This document shows, one piece after another, positions 15,014-23,926 of a stretch of 64,000 bases of DNA. The notes below the pieces were generated by a model, which had not been told where the DNA came from, made no database searches, and saw nothing but the letters and a program-made list of their open reading frames with translations. Both the position numbers and the translations under genes were made by a program. Within the stretch, counting starts at the first letter, position 1; each line of letters begins with the position of its first letter. The DNA comes from Clostridia bacterium. Lineage in GTDB: Bacteria > Bacillota > Clostridia > Oscillospirales > Acutalibacteraceae. The DNA lies in the NCBI GenBank assembly GCA_017379935.1, contig JAFNVC010000010.1, forward strand, positions 1 through 64,000. The letters run 5' to 3'.

Positions 15014-15646
15014 TTAACCTACACGCTGTGCGCTGACCTTAACGCTGCCGAGGTCGGAGGACAAGCCGCCGATTGAAGACGGGCTCGTCTCTGAAAGTCC
15101 GATTTCGTAATAAATCACGAATTTGTCAGCAGAGGATGTCTGATAATTTGAAAGATAAAGCCCCTCGAAAATAATTCCGTCCTTAAGAGTCGAAAGCGGA
15201 ACATATCCGTTTGAAGCATCAATAAGATCCGCACCGCTGTAGGAAGCCTTGCCGTCTGTGCCGACAGTTTCCTTTGCCGTCATCAGGGTATATTTAATGT
15301 TGACGGCATCGCTGAGCTCAGCGTTGAGATCCTCGGGAAGTCCGACGATACCGAAATTCATTTTCAGCGGGTCGGAGGTTTTGGTCGAAACAACCATCAT
15401 ATATTTATTGTAGCTGCCGGGAACAAAATCCTTAAGCACGATGTCACCGTCGAGCGGAGAATATTTCTCCTCCTCGTCCGCAACGAAGAAATCAACGTTG
15501 ATGATATCACCGCCGATTGTTGCTTCAAAATCCGAAACCTCGTTATCATAGGTTACGTTGAACCAAGCAAAGGTAACAGCTACAAGAGTAAGGGCAGATG
15601 CCACGAGCAATATTATGTTTTTATAAAACTGAAACTTACTTTTCAT
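15014..15646 (-). CDS. SipW-class secreted protein (TasA-like candidate)
   Basis: 210 residues. The N-terminus reads LLVASALTLVAVTFAWFNVTYD, split by the AWF cleavage motif at about residue 27. The mature domain contains IGGDIINVDFFVADEE and a VPGSYNKYMMVVSTKTSDPLK stretch. The latter resembles the PG..y..y..v.N.gs.p signature of TasA/CotN/camelysin proteins, which assemble into amyloid-like matrix fibres in bacilli. It lies directly after the giant exoprotein gene and ahead of peptidase copies B and C. The fibre-subunit role is inference. Confidence 0.65.
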   Translation of the reverse strand: MKSKFQFYKNIILLVASALTLVAVTFAWFNVTYDNEVSDFEATIGGDIINVDFFVADEEEKYSPLDGDIVLKDFVPGSYNKYMMVVSTKTSDPLKMNFGIVGLPEDLNAELSDAVNIKYTLMTAKETVGTDGKASYSGADLIDASNGYVPLSTLKDGIIFEGLYLSNYQTSSADKFVIYYEIGLSETSPSSIGGLSSDLGSVKVSAQRVG

Positions 15647-15667
15647 AAGGCATCTGACCCCCTTTCA

Positions 15668-18600
15668 TTATTTTGTGATTGCACCCCAGAGAGCGCGCAA
15701 GCCCCATACCTCATCTTTTTCCACGATTGAGATTGTGAGTGAAGCAGATGAAGCCTCGCCCGCGTTCACGAGAATTCCCTCGTTACCTGCATCCTCGCAA
15801 AGGAGTGATGCGCCGTTTTCGTCGGCTGCGTTGACGGTGAAGGTATAGCCCTCGGGAAGAAGCATATCAACGAATATCTCGCCGTTTTCCGTTCTTATTG
15901 CGCCGAGTGACTCGGGCTGTGAGCCTGCCTTTGCAAAGAAGCTGAGCGACTGAGCACCGTTATCATCCTTCGACTTGAGAAGAACTGCGATAAGCTTTGA
16001 AGTAAGTGCTGAATCTGCCGTTGCATTGATGATAGTGCAATTTACCTTTACGGCATTTTCGTCATAGCTTGCATTCTCTGCGAGAATATCGATTGCGATT
16101 TCAAGTCCGCCGTTGTATGTGAAGACAAGCTTTGCCGGCTTTGCCGGAGCCTTGACAAGTCTGACTGCAGAAGCGTCAGCGTCATATTCCGCAACGCCCT
16201 CGGCATCGGATGCGATACCTTCAAGCACATATTCGCGGTTGCCGATTGTGAACGCTCTGAATGTGCCGTCGGCACCGTTGAGGATGATACTGTCATCACC
16301 GAGAGCGGTCGGCTCGGTACCGAGCATAATTGACGGATAAATCACACCGCCGACACTGTAGGAAATGTCGCTGAGGTCTATGATTTCATATTCGCCGTTC
16401 TGATATGCGTTAAAGCCTTCAGCGCCGAATGCGCCGAGATCGTTCTGATACGATGAGTAGTAAATATTATCGAAAACAGCTGCCTGTGCGTTCTGTGCAT
16501 CAGCTGCAAGCTTTTCGGAAACGTCGGCAATTACAACCGCCTTAACCGAAGCGCCGTCAATGCCTGCTGTGACAACTGTATCGCGGACAAGTGAACGGTT
16601 GAGCTTATCAAACGCCTTTGCCTCGTCCTCGCCGTTGACGCGTGCGATAACACCCGAAGCGAGATCTTCACCGAGAACATTGCCTGCGACTGTTGCGCCG
16701 TCAATGCCGAAATACATCGCGTCGTTCACTTCGCCGACAAGACCTGCCGCCGTCGGAGCGATAACGCTAGCATCTGTATCGACGTTGGAAATATACGTTC
16801 CGCCGTTTGCAACACCTACAAGACCTGCGCCGATCGAATCGGATTCAACAGCTCCGCTGAATTTAACAGACTTGATCGTACCGCTGAAAATACCTGCGAT
16901 ACCGCCTGCAGCCTCTACGGTTGCCTTTGTAGCGTTGAGAGTTGTTCTGACGCTCACACCGCTGAGGTATGCTCCGTCGATTGTTGTCTCTGCGCCGACA
17001 GCCACAACACCGCCTGCAACCGAGCCGTTGCCCGTTGATTCAACAGAAGAATTGTTGATTGAAATATTTCTTATTACAGTATTTCTTGCATTTCCGACGA
17101 GGATACCTGCGCCGATGCCTGCAGAAACATCTGCATCATTTATAACAAGATCGGAGATTACTGCACCGTCGGTAACGGCAAAGATACCGCCGAAGGCTTC
17201 AGCCGAAAGTCTGAGACCCGTGATTGAATGAACCTTACCGTCATAAAGACCGGTGAACGTGCCGTTGAAGGGCTTATCGGATGAGCCGATTGAAACGATG
17301 CCGTTGCCGATGTTGTAGAAGGCACCGCCGAATTCGTAATCAGCATCCGTGAGAACGATATCCTCGCTGAGTGCGAAATATGCGTTCATATCTGCATACT
17401 GTGAAACAGCCTCAAGGTCATAAGCATCCTTGATAAGGTACGGCTCAGACTGAGTTCCGTTACCCTCGAGAGTCTCGTAAACCTCGGAATTAACCGTGAA
17501 GCTGACGGGGATTCTCACCTGGCCGTCGCTTTCGAGAACATAGTAGCCGACGATGTTGACCTGACCGCGGCGTTCAGCCTTGAGAACAAGCTCATTCTCT
17601 GAAGAGGAAACAACCTGAACTCTGTCCGCTGATTCTGATGTCCAGCCCGTTGCAGAGTCGAAGACATAGCCGCTAACAACCGGAAGACCGTAGAGCTTGA
17701 CTGTTGTTTCATCCTTCGTGCTGAGTGTATTGACTGTCGGATTGATACCGCCGCTCATATCAGTGTAGCCTGATTCAGACTTTTCTGTCGGATAAGCGTT
17801 CACTCCGTAATATGTTGTAAGAATAATGTCGCTCACGGCAAGAATCTGGTATTCGGACGGGATGACATCGCCTTCGGCTTCACCGAAGATAATGCCTGCC
17901 GAGGTTGCCGCTGATGCATCAAGCCTTGAGAAGACAACGATATCGGAAGCAATTCTGCCGGCGCCCGTGTATTCCTCTCCGTCCTTGATGATGCCGACAA
18001 TTCCGCCGACTGCAGCCGCACCGCTCACCGAGCCGCCGACCTTGACGGATTTAAGCTCAACATTGTTGATTGCCGCTGCACCGATTCTGCCGAGTACGCC
18101 CGCCGCAGAAACTGCATTAGCGGTCATACTGCCGTTCACGGTTGCAAGAGTCTTTGCGCCCGTAAGAACGAGAACACTTTCAGCACCCGAGCAGTCACCG
18201 ACAAGACCTGCGCTGACAGCCGCACCGCTGATTACGGTATTTTCGTCAACCGTAACGTTTTCGATTGTTGCCGTACCGCCCGCGTTGTGAACGCCGAGGA
18301 TACCTGCGGCAACTGTATTTGCATCGTCTGAAAGAATTTCAGAAGCGATAACACTTGCATTTCTGATAACGAGCGCACCGTCCGCTACACTCTTACCGAT
18401 GATACCGCCCGCAACACCTGCACGGATTACGGTATTTTCAACGCTTACATCCTCAGCAAGTGAGCCGAGAACTGCAGCGATACCGCCTGCTGTGTTAGCA
18501 GAAGTGATTGCGAAGGTTGCGATTTCAGAATTTCTGACAGCGGAAGCCCTGATTACAGTCTCGCCGTTACCGCTCGCAATACCCGAAACCTCGGATACAC

Positions 18601-21600
18601 CGCGGAGAGCCGCACCGCTGACAGTAATATTTTCGAGTCTTATCTCACCGATTGCGAGACCGACAGCACCTGCGACATAGCTTGCGCCGTCTGCCCTGAA
18701 GGACTCAACAGTCACGCCAATGATTTCTGCCTTACCGTTGACACGGCCTGCAACAGCACCGACATAATTTGAATCGGAAAGAATCGTATTGTTTTTAAGT
18801 GTGATATCCTTGATGATTGCAGATTCACTGTCAACAGCACCTGCAAGAACACCAGTATAAAGTCCGTGTGATGTAACGTCCGCACCCTCAATGCTGATAC
18901 CGCTGATGAGAGTCTCGCCCGTTACCTGACCTGCAAGCACAGCCGCATATCCGCCCTCAGACTTAACATCTGCATTGACGAGCTTCACATTCTTAACGGT
19001 TGCGCCGTCAAGAACAGCGAAGAGGCCTGACTTTGCCGTACCGTCGATTGAAAGCTTTCTGATAGCCTTGCCGTTACCGTCGAAGGTACCGCTGAAAGCG
19101 ATATCGGTTGTTCCGATCGGTGCGAAATCACCGATGACGGACATATCCACATCGTTCATCATAATAAAGTCTGCATCCGCAAGCTCTGCGATGTTTTCGC
19201 TTAAGTATGCAAGGTCATAAGCTGTTGTGATAATATATCTGCCCTGTGCATCCTTCTCGAGACCGTTGGAAACGAGAATGGTTGCAGAAAGACCTGTTTT
19301 CTTATTAACTACGCTGACAGGTGCATCCTTAACGGTTACAACACCCTCAGCGCGCTCTACCGTAAGAGTGAGCTTGCCGTCAGCAACGCTGACAACCGCC
19401 TTGAGGATTGCGCCGTCGCAGATTACCTCATAATCGTCTGCCGAAGCAGCGAAAGCCTTGATTGCAGGAAGTGTAGCCGTGAAGCTGCCGCCGTTACCTG
19501 TGAAGAAGCCTGCACCGACGTCGAAGGACCAGCCTGCAACAATATTCTTAATGGTAATCTTTTCGGGCTTATCGGCAATAAATTCACCTTCGCCGTCAAA
19601 GTAGCATGCGTCAAATACAGTGTTGTCAGCCGTTACGCTGCCGACGAAGTCCGCTGTCTTTTCAGCCTTAATGCCGTCACCGATAGTGATATCAACAACA
19701 GCACCGCTGTCAGCAACGCTTGCCTTGCCGTCAACGAGACCTGCAAAGCCGCCGATTGCAGAAAGCTTATCTGCTCCGACGAGAATTGAACCCTGCACAT
19801 GGCAATCGTCAATTACACTCTCTCCGCCGATACGGTTGAAGAGAATACCTGTATTTTCTGTTGCCGCATTGAGCTTAACGCCCTCTGCCATCTTAACTGT
19901 AACACCGCTGACATCCGCACCGATTGCATTACCGAGCACAGCACAGGCAATATCTGCCGTTACATTGATATTTACATTCTTGACAGCACCGTAAACCGCC
20001 GAAGCGATCGGACCGGCAGCCGTGATTGTATGTCCGCTGCCGTCGAGTGTACCCTTGATTGCGGGAACAGCCGAGGAAACCTTGATATCACCGCCGAGAA
20101 CCGCGTTCATTGACGGTGCGTGCTTATAGAGATTGAAATCGCCTGCAGATCTTATTACAAACGGATTTTCAGCAGTGCCGTTGCCCTTTGCATCAGCGGA
20201 AACGGTGATGATGCTTACCTTGAAGTACTGCTTGAGGGTTGCATTCGCATTCTCTGCACCGACAGCCGCGGGAAGCATAAGCTTTGCCATATATGTTGCA
20301 TAAGCAAGCTTGCCTGCTGTCTTTGCCGTAATTTCAGCCTTGCCGTCAGCACATACTGCCTGAACGCCGTCGCCCTTGACTGCGATTTCTCCGTCAAGAA
20401 CGGCATTGGCCTTTCCGAATACGGTTGCGCTTATATCCGAGGCAGAGAGAGTTACCTTCTTGCCCTCGGGGATAATGATAAACTGAGATGAAAGGTCGTT
20501 GACACCTGCGCCGAAGTCTGTTACGCAAGCATTCTTGCCGCTTACAGCACTTGACCAGAAGCAATCCTTGAGCATTTCCGGCCTGCCGTCCGCGCCGATT
20601 ACGCCGCAGCCCTGTGCCGTCTTCGAAAGTGCAACGAGAGTATAGTTATTTGTAAGGGCAGAAGCCGCCTTGTCACCGCCGACGGGTGCGACAGCCTTAC
20701 CGACAACACCGCCGATAATATCGTCAGCCTTGCCGCCCATTACGTTACCTGTTGAAACGCTGTTAAGAACAGAGCCTGAGGATGCACCTGCAACACCGCC
20801 GTATACAACAGCCTTCTCAGTCTCGGGAAGGAACATTCCGATATTGAGTGCAGATGCGTTGGCAATAGTTCCGCGGTTGAGACCTGCAACGGCACCAACC
20901 GTTCCGCTTGCGGAAATTGTATGGTTATCGGCAGTTGCGGCGCTGATATTAGTGTGTGTGCCCTGTACAGTGATGTGTGAAAGAGCTCCCTCGTTCACTG
21001 CAGCAACAAATGCAGCATAATCTGCCTTCTCAGCCGTAAGAACGGGATATGCCAGCGTTACACCGCTGAGTGTACCCTTATTCTCTGCCGTAACAATTGC
21101 GAAGCGCGACATTTCGTCTGAGGTTGAGCTGAATACAGGACGGTCAATTCTGATATTCTTAACAACTGATTTTGCATTAAACGTGCCGAAAACGGAAGCC
21201 TCTGTGCCCTTCGTGAACTCAACGTTAAGTCCCTTGAGCGAGTAGCCGTTACCGTCGAGGTTAATAAAGACGTTTGCAGACTTTTCAGCGAGGGTCTTAT
21301 CAATACCGACAAGTGAGCCGTTTTCAAAATCCTTTGCAGTTACGGATGAAAGGTCGATATCGTTCATAAGAACGAAGAACTTATCTGCGCTTGCAGTATT
21401 GTTGACCTTGTTGCCGATTGCAAGGAAATCCTCGGCAGTTGAAATCTGATACGGATTTTCCTTTGTGCCGTCACCGTTATCAGTGATAACCGAGCCGCCC
21501 TCGACAGCAACCGTTGAAGAGGTGATTGAGCCGCCCTCCTGAGTAACGGATGACGAGGTTGTTGACGCTGTGGTTGAGGAAACGGGCGCAGCCGAAGACT

Positions 21601-21703
21601 CACTGACATTGACTGCCAGCGATGAAACTATTCCGGTTGATGTCAACAGCATAACGATGCTGAGGAGCATAACCGCAACCTTTTCAAATCTCCTTCTCTG
21701 CAT
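15668..21703 (-). CDS. Giant GLUG/beta-helix-like exoprotein (2011 aa)
   Basis: A 2011-residue secreted protein. The signal peptide at 1-31 (RRRFEKVAVMLLSIVMLLTS) is followed by a Ser/Thr-rich linker. The body repeats a module that begins with a G-x-G-T-x-x-x-P-Y-x-I line and runs into F.L..DID..........G.F.G......L. This start recurs near residues 75, 508, 823 and 1418. Between them lie dozens of G-G-x-x-G-x-x-x-G turns, such as AGGIAAVLGSL, of the GLUG type. The protein is rich in Ala, Gly, Val and Asp, with very few Cys or Trp. It is predicted to form a long right-handed beta-helix or similar fibre. The C-terminus (VWGLRALWGAITK) has no LPXTG signal, so attachment is unclear. It is likely an adhesin or matrix backbone. 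Confidence 0.75.
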   Translation of the reverse strand: MQRRRFEKVAVMLLSIVMLLTSTGIVSSLAVNVSESSAAPVSSTTASTTSSSVTQEGGSITSSTVAVEGGSVITDNGDGTKENPYQISTAEDFLAIGNKVNNTASADKFFVLMNDIDLSSVTAKDFENGSLVGIDKTLAEKSANVFINLDGNGYSLKGLNVEFTKGTEASVFGTFNAKSVVKNIRIDRPVFSSTSDEMSRFAIVTAENKGTLSGVTLAYPVLTAEKADYAAFVAAVNEGALSHITVQGTHTNISAATADNHTISASGTVGAVAGLNRGTIANASALNIGMFLPETEKAVVYGGVAGASSGSVLNSVSTGNVMGGKADDIIGGVVGKAVAPVGGDKAASALTNNYTLVALSKTAQGCGVIGADGRPEMLKDCFWSSAVSGKNACVTDFGAGVNDLSSQFIIIPEGKKVTLSASDISATVFGKANAVLDGEIAVKGDGVQAVCADGKAEITAKTAGKLAYATYMAKLMLPAAVGAENANATLKQYFKVSIITVSADAKGNGTAENPFVIRSAGDFNLYKHAPSMNAVLGGDIKVSSAVPAIKGTLDGSGHTITAAGPIASAVYGAVKNVNINVTADIACAVLGNAIGADVSGVTVKMAEGVKLNAATENTGILFNRIGGESVIDDCHVQGSILVGADKLSAIGGFAGLVDGKASVADSGAVVDITIGDGIKAEKTADFVGSVTADNTVFDACYFDGEGEFIADKPEKITIKNIVAGWSFDVGAGFFTGNGGSFTATLPAIKAFAASADDYEVICDGAILKAVVSVADGKLTLTVERAEGVVTVKDAPVSVVNKKTGLSATILVSNGLEKDAQGRYIITTAYDLAYLSENIAELADADFIMMNDVDMSVIGDFAPIGTTDIAFSGTFDGNGKAIRKLSIDGTAKSGLFAVLDGATVKNVKLVNADVKSEGGYAAVLAGQVTGETLISGISIEGADVTSHGLYTGVLAGAVDSESAIIKDITLKNNTILSDSNYVGAVAGRVNGKAEIIGVTVESFRADGASYVAGAVGLAIGEIRLENITVSGAALRGVSEVSGIASGNGETVIRASAVRNSEIATFAITSANTAGGIAAVLGSLAEDVSVENTVIRAGVAGGIIGKSVADGALVIRNASVIASEILSDDANTVAAGILGVHNAGGTATIENVTVDENTVISGAAVSAGLVGDCSGAESVLVLTGAKTLATVNGSMTANAVSAAGVLGRIGAAAINNVELKSVKVGGSVSGAAAVGGIVGIIKDGEEYTGAGRIASDIVVFSRLDASAATSAGIIFGEAEGDVIPSEYQILAVSDIILTTYYGVNAYPTEKSESGYTDMSGGINPTVNTLSTKDETTVKLYGLPVVSGYVFDSATGWTSESADRVQVVSSSENELVLKAERRGQVNIVGYYVLESDGQVRIPVSFTVNSEVYETLEGNGTQSEPYLIKDAYDLEAVSQYADMNAYFALSEDIVLTDADYEFGGAFYNIGNGIVSIGSSDKPFNGTFTGLYDGKVHSITGLRLSAEAFGGIFAVTDGAVISDLVINDADVSAGIGAGILVGNARNTVIRNISINNSSVESTGNGSVAGGVVAVGAETTIDGAYLSGVSVRTTLNATKATVEAAGGIAGIFSGTIKSVKFSGAVESDSIGAGLVGVANGGTYISNVDTDASVIAPTAAGLVGEVNDAMYFGIDGATVAGNVLGEDLASGVIARVNGEDEAKAFDKLNRSLVRDTVVTAGIDGASVKAVVIADVSEKLAADAQNAQAAVFDNIYYSSYQNDLGAFGAEGFNAYQNGEYEIIDLSDISYSVGGVIYPSIMLGTEPTALGDDSIILNGADGTFRAFTIGNREYVLEGIASDAEGVAEYDADASAVRLVKAPAKPAKLVFTYNGGLEIAIDILAENASYDENAVKVNCTIINATADSALTSKLIAVLLKSKDDNGAQSLSFFAKAGSQPESLGAIRTENGEIFVDMLLPEGYTFTVNAADENGASLLCEDAGNEGILVNAGEASSASLTISIVEKDEVWGLRALWGAITK

Positions 21704-21730
21704 TATTTTTCCTCCGAAAATCCGTAGATA

Positions 21731-23893
21731 TTATTTATTCTTTGCCTTAAGAGCCTTTTCCTTAGCCTTTGCTTTCTCGCGGGCTATTCTTTCCTGCTCT
21801 TTTGCTTTAGCCTTGGCCTTCTCGCGCGCAAGTCTTTCCTTTTCGCGCGCCTTTGCTTTAGCTATCTTTTCCTGCTCCTTGATTTTCTCACGAGCGAGGC
21901 GTTCTTTTTCTCTTGCCTTTTCCTTAGCGATTCTCTCCTTTTCAGCGAGAGCCGCCTTTTCTCTTGCAAGACGTTCCTTTTCCTTGAGCTTTGCCTTTTC
22001 CTTGTCCGCCTTCATCTTTTCAGCGGCCTTTTCTTTAGCAATTCTCTCTTTTTCCTTAGCCTTTTCACGGGCTATTCTTTCTTTTTCAGCCAAAAGCGCT
22101 TTTTCCTTTGCAAGACGCTCCTTTTCCTTGAGCTTTTCTGCCTTTGCCTTTTCTTCAGCGAGTGCCTTTGCCGCTCTTTCCTTTTCCTTCGCTTTTTCGC
22201 GGGCAAGTCTTTCCTTCTCGGCAAGGGCTGCCTTTTCCTTGGCTATGCGCTCTTTTTCACGCTGCTTTGCGGCACGTTCTTTTTCCTTAGCCTTGCGAAG
22301 AGCCTCTTCTTTTGCGAGACGCTCCTTTTCGCGGGCCTTGGCTTTTGCTGCCTTTTCTTTTTCAATAAGAGCCTGCTTATTTGCTTCCTCACGAGCCTTG
22401 CGGTCAGCTTCACGCTGCTTTTCCTTCGCGATTCTTGCTTCTTCCTGAAGACGAAGCTTTTCTGCTCTCTCTTTTTCCTTGAGAAGTCTTGCTTTCTCCT
22501 TTTCCTTCTCGATGCGGAGACGTTCCTTCTCTCTTTCTCTTGCAAGACGAGCCTTTTCTCTCTCCTTGCGTGCACGCTCCTTGGCAAGTGCAAGCTCTTT
22601 TTCCTTGCGTGCCTTCTCGCGTGCCTTCTCCTTCGCAATACGCTCCTTTTCCTTGAGCTTTGCAAGGCGCTCTTTCTCTTTTTCTCTTGCTATGCGGCGG
22701 CGCTCCATCTCTTTTTCGTGAGCGATCTGCGCCTTGATTTTGTCCTCGATTGCCTTTTTACGTGCATTTTCGGAATCAAGAGCACGCTGGATAGCCTCCT
22801 GAATCTTCTTTTCGCCTTCCATCTTTTTCTTGCTGACGCGCTTGATCTCTTCAACGAAGACACGCTGAATTTCGATGTCCTCCATATCGTAATCAAGAAC
22901 GAGCTCTTCTGCAAGACGCTTAAGAAGCTTCGGCTTGAGCTTACGGCGCTTCTGCTTGCCCACTGCATCCTCGGATGTTGTATTCGCCTTGAGCATCATA
23001 TAGTTAAGCGCCATCATCTGGTTAAGCTGATTTCTGTATTCGTCATTGACCATATCGTTGGATTCCTTGACGGTAATCTCATAACCAAGGTCAGTATATG
23101 ACTGGATGAACTGCCAGAGCTTAAGACACGCTCTGAAGTTCGGATTTTTCTGAATAGCGTTCGTTCTCATAATCGGAGGACGGACGGGTACACAGTTCTT
23201 CAGCTCCTTCATAAACGAAGAATGTGCATATTCGTTGATAATCTTTTTGATTCTCTCGATTCTCTGGAAGGCTGATGCATTCTCGCCGTCGATAGTGGCT
23301 GTATCGTCAAGCTCGCTTCCGCCCGACTGAGCAGAAACCTCAAGACGGTATGTAACCTTTTCTTTGCCGCGGGAAAAATCGCTTTCCATCTTAAGAGAAG
23401 CCATATTATCGTCATCCGAAACGTTGAAAAGAACGTTGTAGCGGATATCGATAAAGCGGATAAGGTTCTGCATAAGAGTAAAGACAAATCTGTTCTCGTA
23501 AACCTCGTAGCTTTCCTCTCTGAAAACATTGAGAATCTGGTTCGGGGTAACGTCGTCACCCTCAACCTTTGCGATCATATTTGTATGCTGTGCAAGGTGG
23601 CGGATAGACTCGTTGGTTATCTTTCTTGCACGCTCAATAGGTACGATTTCCTCTTCCTGAACGATGAACTTACGGGGAACTCGCATAATATTATCAAGGG
23701 GAATGATACATGCTTCAATTTCCTCAACCCATCTCAGGTCGATTTTCTTTTCAAAATATCTGTTGAATAAGGAATACCTGTTATCACCCGTATCGATGCA
23801 GTTTTCCATAGCGTCATAGAAAACATTATCCGTTGTGAGAGAAGCAAGGGAATCCTTATATTCAAGATATAATTCAAGATAAGATTTTTCCAT
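21731..23893 (-). CDS. DUF2357/McrC-like N-terminal domain with long charged coiled coil
   Basis: 720 residues, cytoplasmic (no signal peptide or TM). The first 340 residues look globular. YEVYENRFVFTLMQNLIRF (about 130-148) and QKNPNFRACLKLWQFIQSY (about 248-266) match the NRF and R-x-x-R-x-x-L-x-L-x-Q landmarks I associate with DUF2357, the McrC-like partner of McrB ATPases. From about residue 350 to the end it is almost only K, E, R and A (KEKERLAKEKAREKARKEKE type), a coiled coil or single alpha-helix of 370 residues. The McrC nuclease region is not visible. It lies 33 bases after the AAA+ ATPase gene, its presumed partner. It could be a scaffold for the export system. Confidence 0.6.
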   Translation of the reverse strand: MEKSYLELYLEYKDSLASLTTDNVFYDAMENCIDTGDNRYSLFNRYFEKKIDLRWVEEIEACIIPLDNIMRVPRKFIVQEEEIVPIERARKITNESIRHLAQHTNMIAKVEGDDVTPNQILNVFREESYEVYENRFVFTLMQNLIRFIDIRYNVLFNVSDDDNMASLKMESDFSRGKEKVTYRLEVSAQSGGSELDDTATIDGENASAFQRIERIKKIINEYAHSSFMKELKNCVPVRPPIMRTNAIQKNPNFRACLKLWQFIQSYTDLGYEITVKESNDMVNDEYRNQLNQMMALNYMMLKANTTSEDAVGKQKRRKLKPKLLKRLAEELVLDYDMEDIEIQRVFVEEIKRVSKKKMEGEKKIQEAIQRALDSENARKKAIEDKIKAQIAHEKEMERRRIAREKEKERLAKLKEKERIAKEKAREKARKEKELALAKERARKEREKARLAREREKERLRIEKEKEKARLLKEKERAEKLRLQEEARIAKEKQREADRKAREEANKQALIEKEKAAKAKAREKERLAKEEALRKAKEKERAAKQREKERIAKEKAALAEKERLAREKAKEKERAAKALAEEKAKAEKLKEKERLAKEKALLAEKERIAREKAKEKERIAKEKAAEKMKADKEKAKLKEKERLAREKAALAEKERIAKEKAREKERLAREKIKEQEKIAKAKAREKERLAREKAKAKAKEQERIAREKAKAKEKALKAKNK

Positions 23894-23926
23894 GGATTAT
23901 GTCCCCTTTTAATAGTTGATAGCGAA

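Noticed and set aside
16560-20491. Several 60-220 codon plus-strand frames opposite the giant exoprotein gene
   Set aside because: They are shadows of the repetitive Ala/Gly/Val-rich minus-strand gene; composition is unnatural and starts have no ribosome binding sites.
21570-22721. Long plus-strand open frames opposite the coiled-coil gene (292 and 80 codons, Ser/Phe/Arg-rich)
   Set aside because: They are the reverse complement of the low-complexity Lys/Glu/Arg coding sequence and lack a ribosome binding site.
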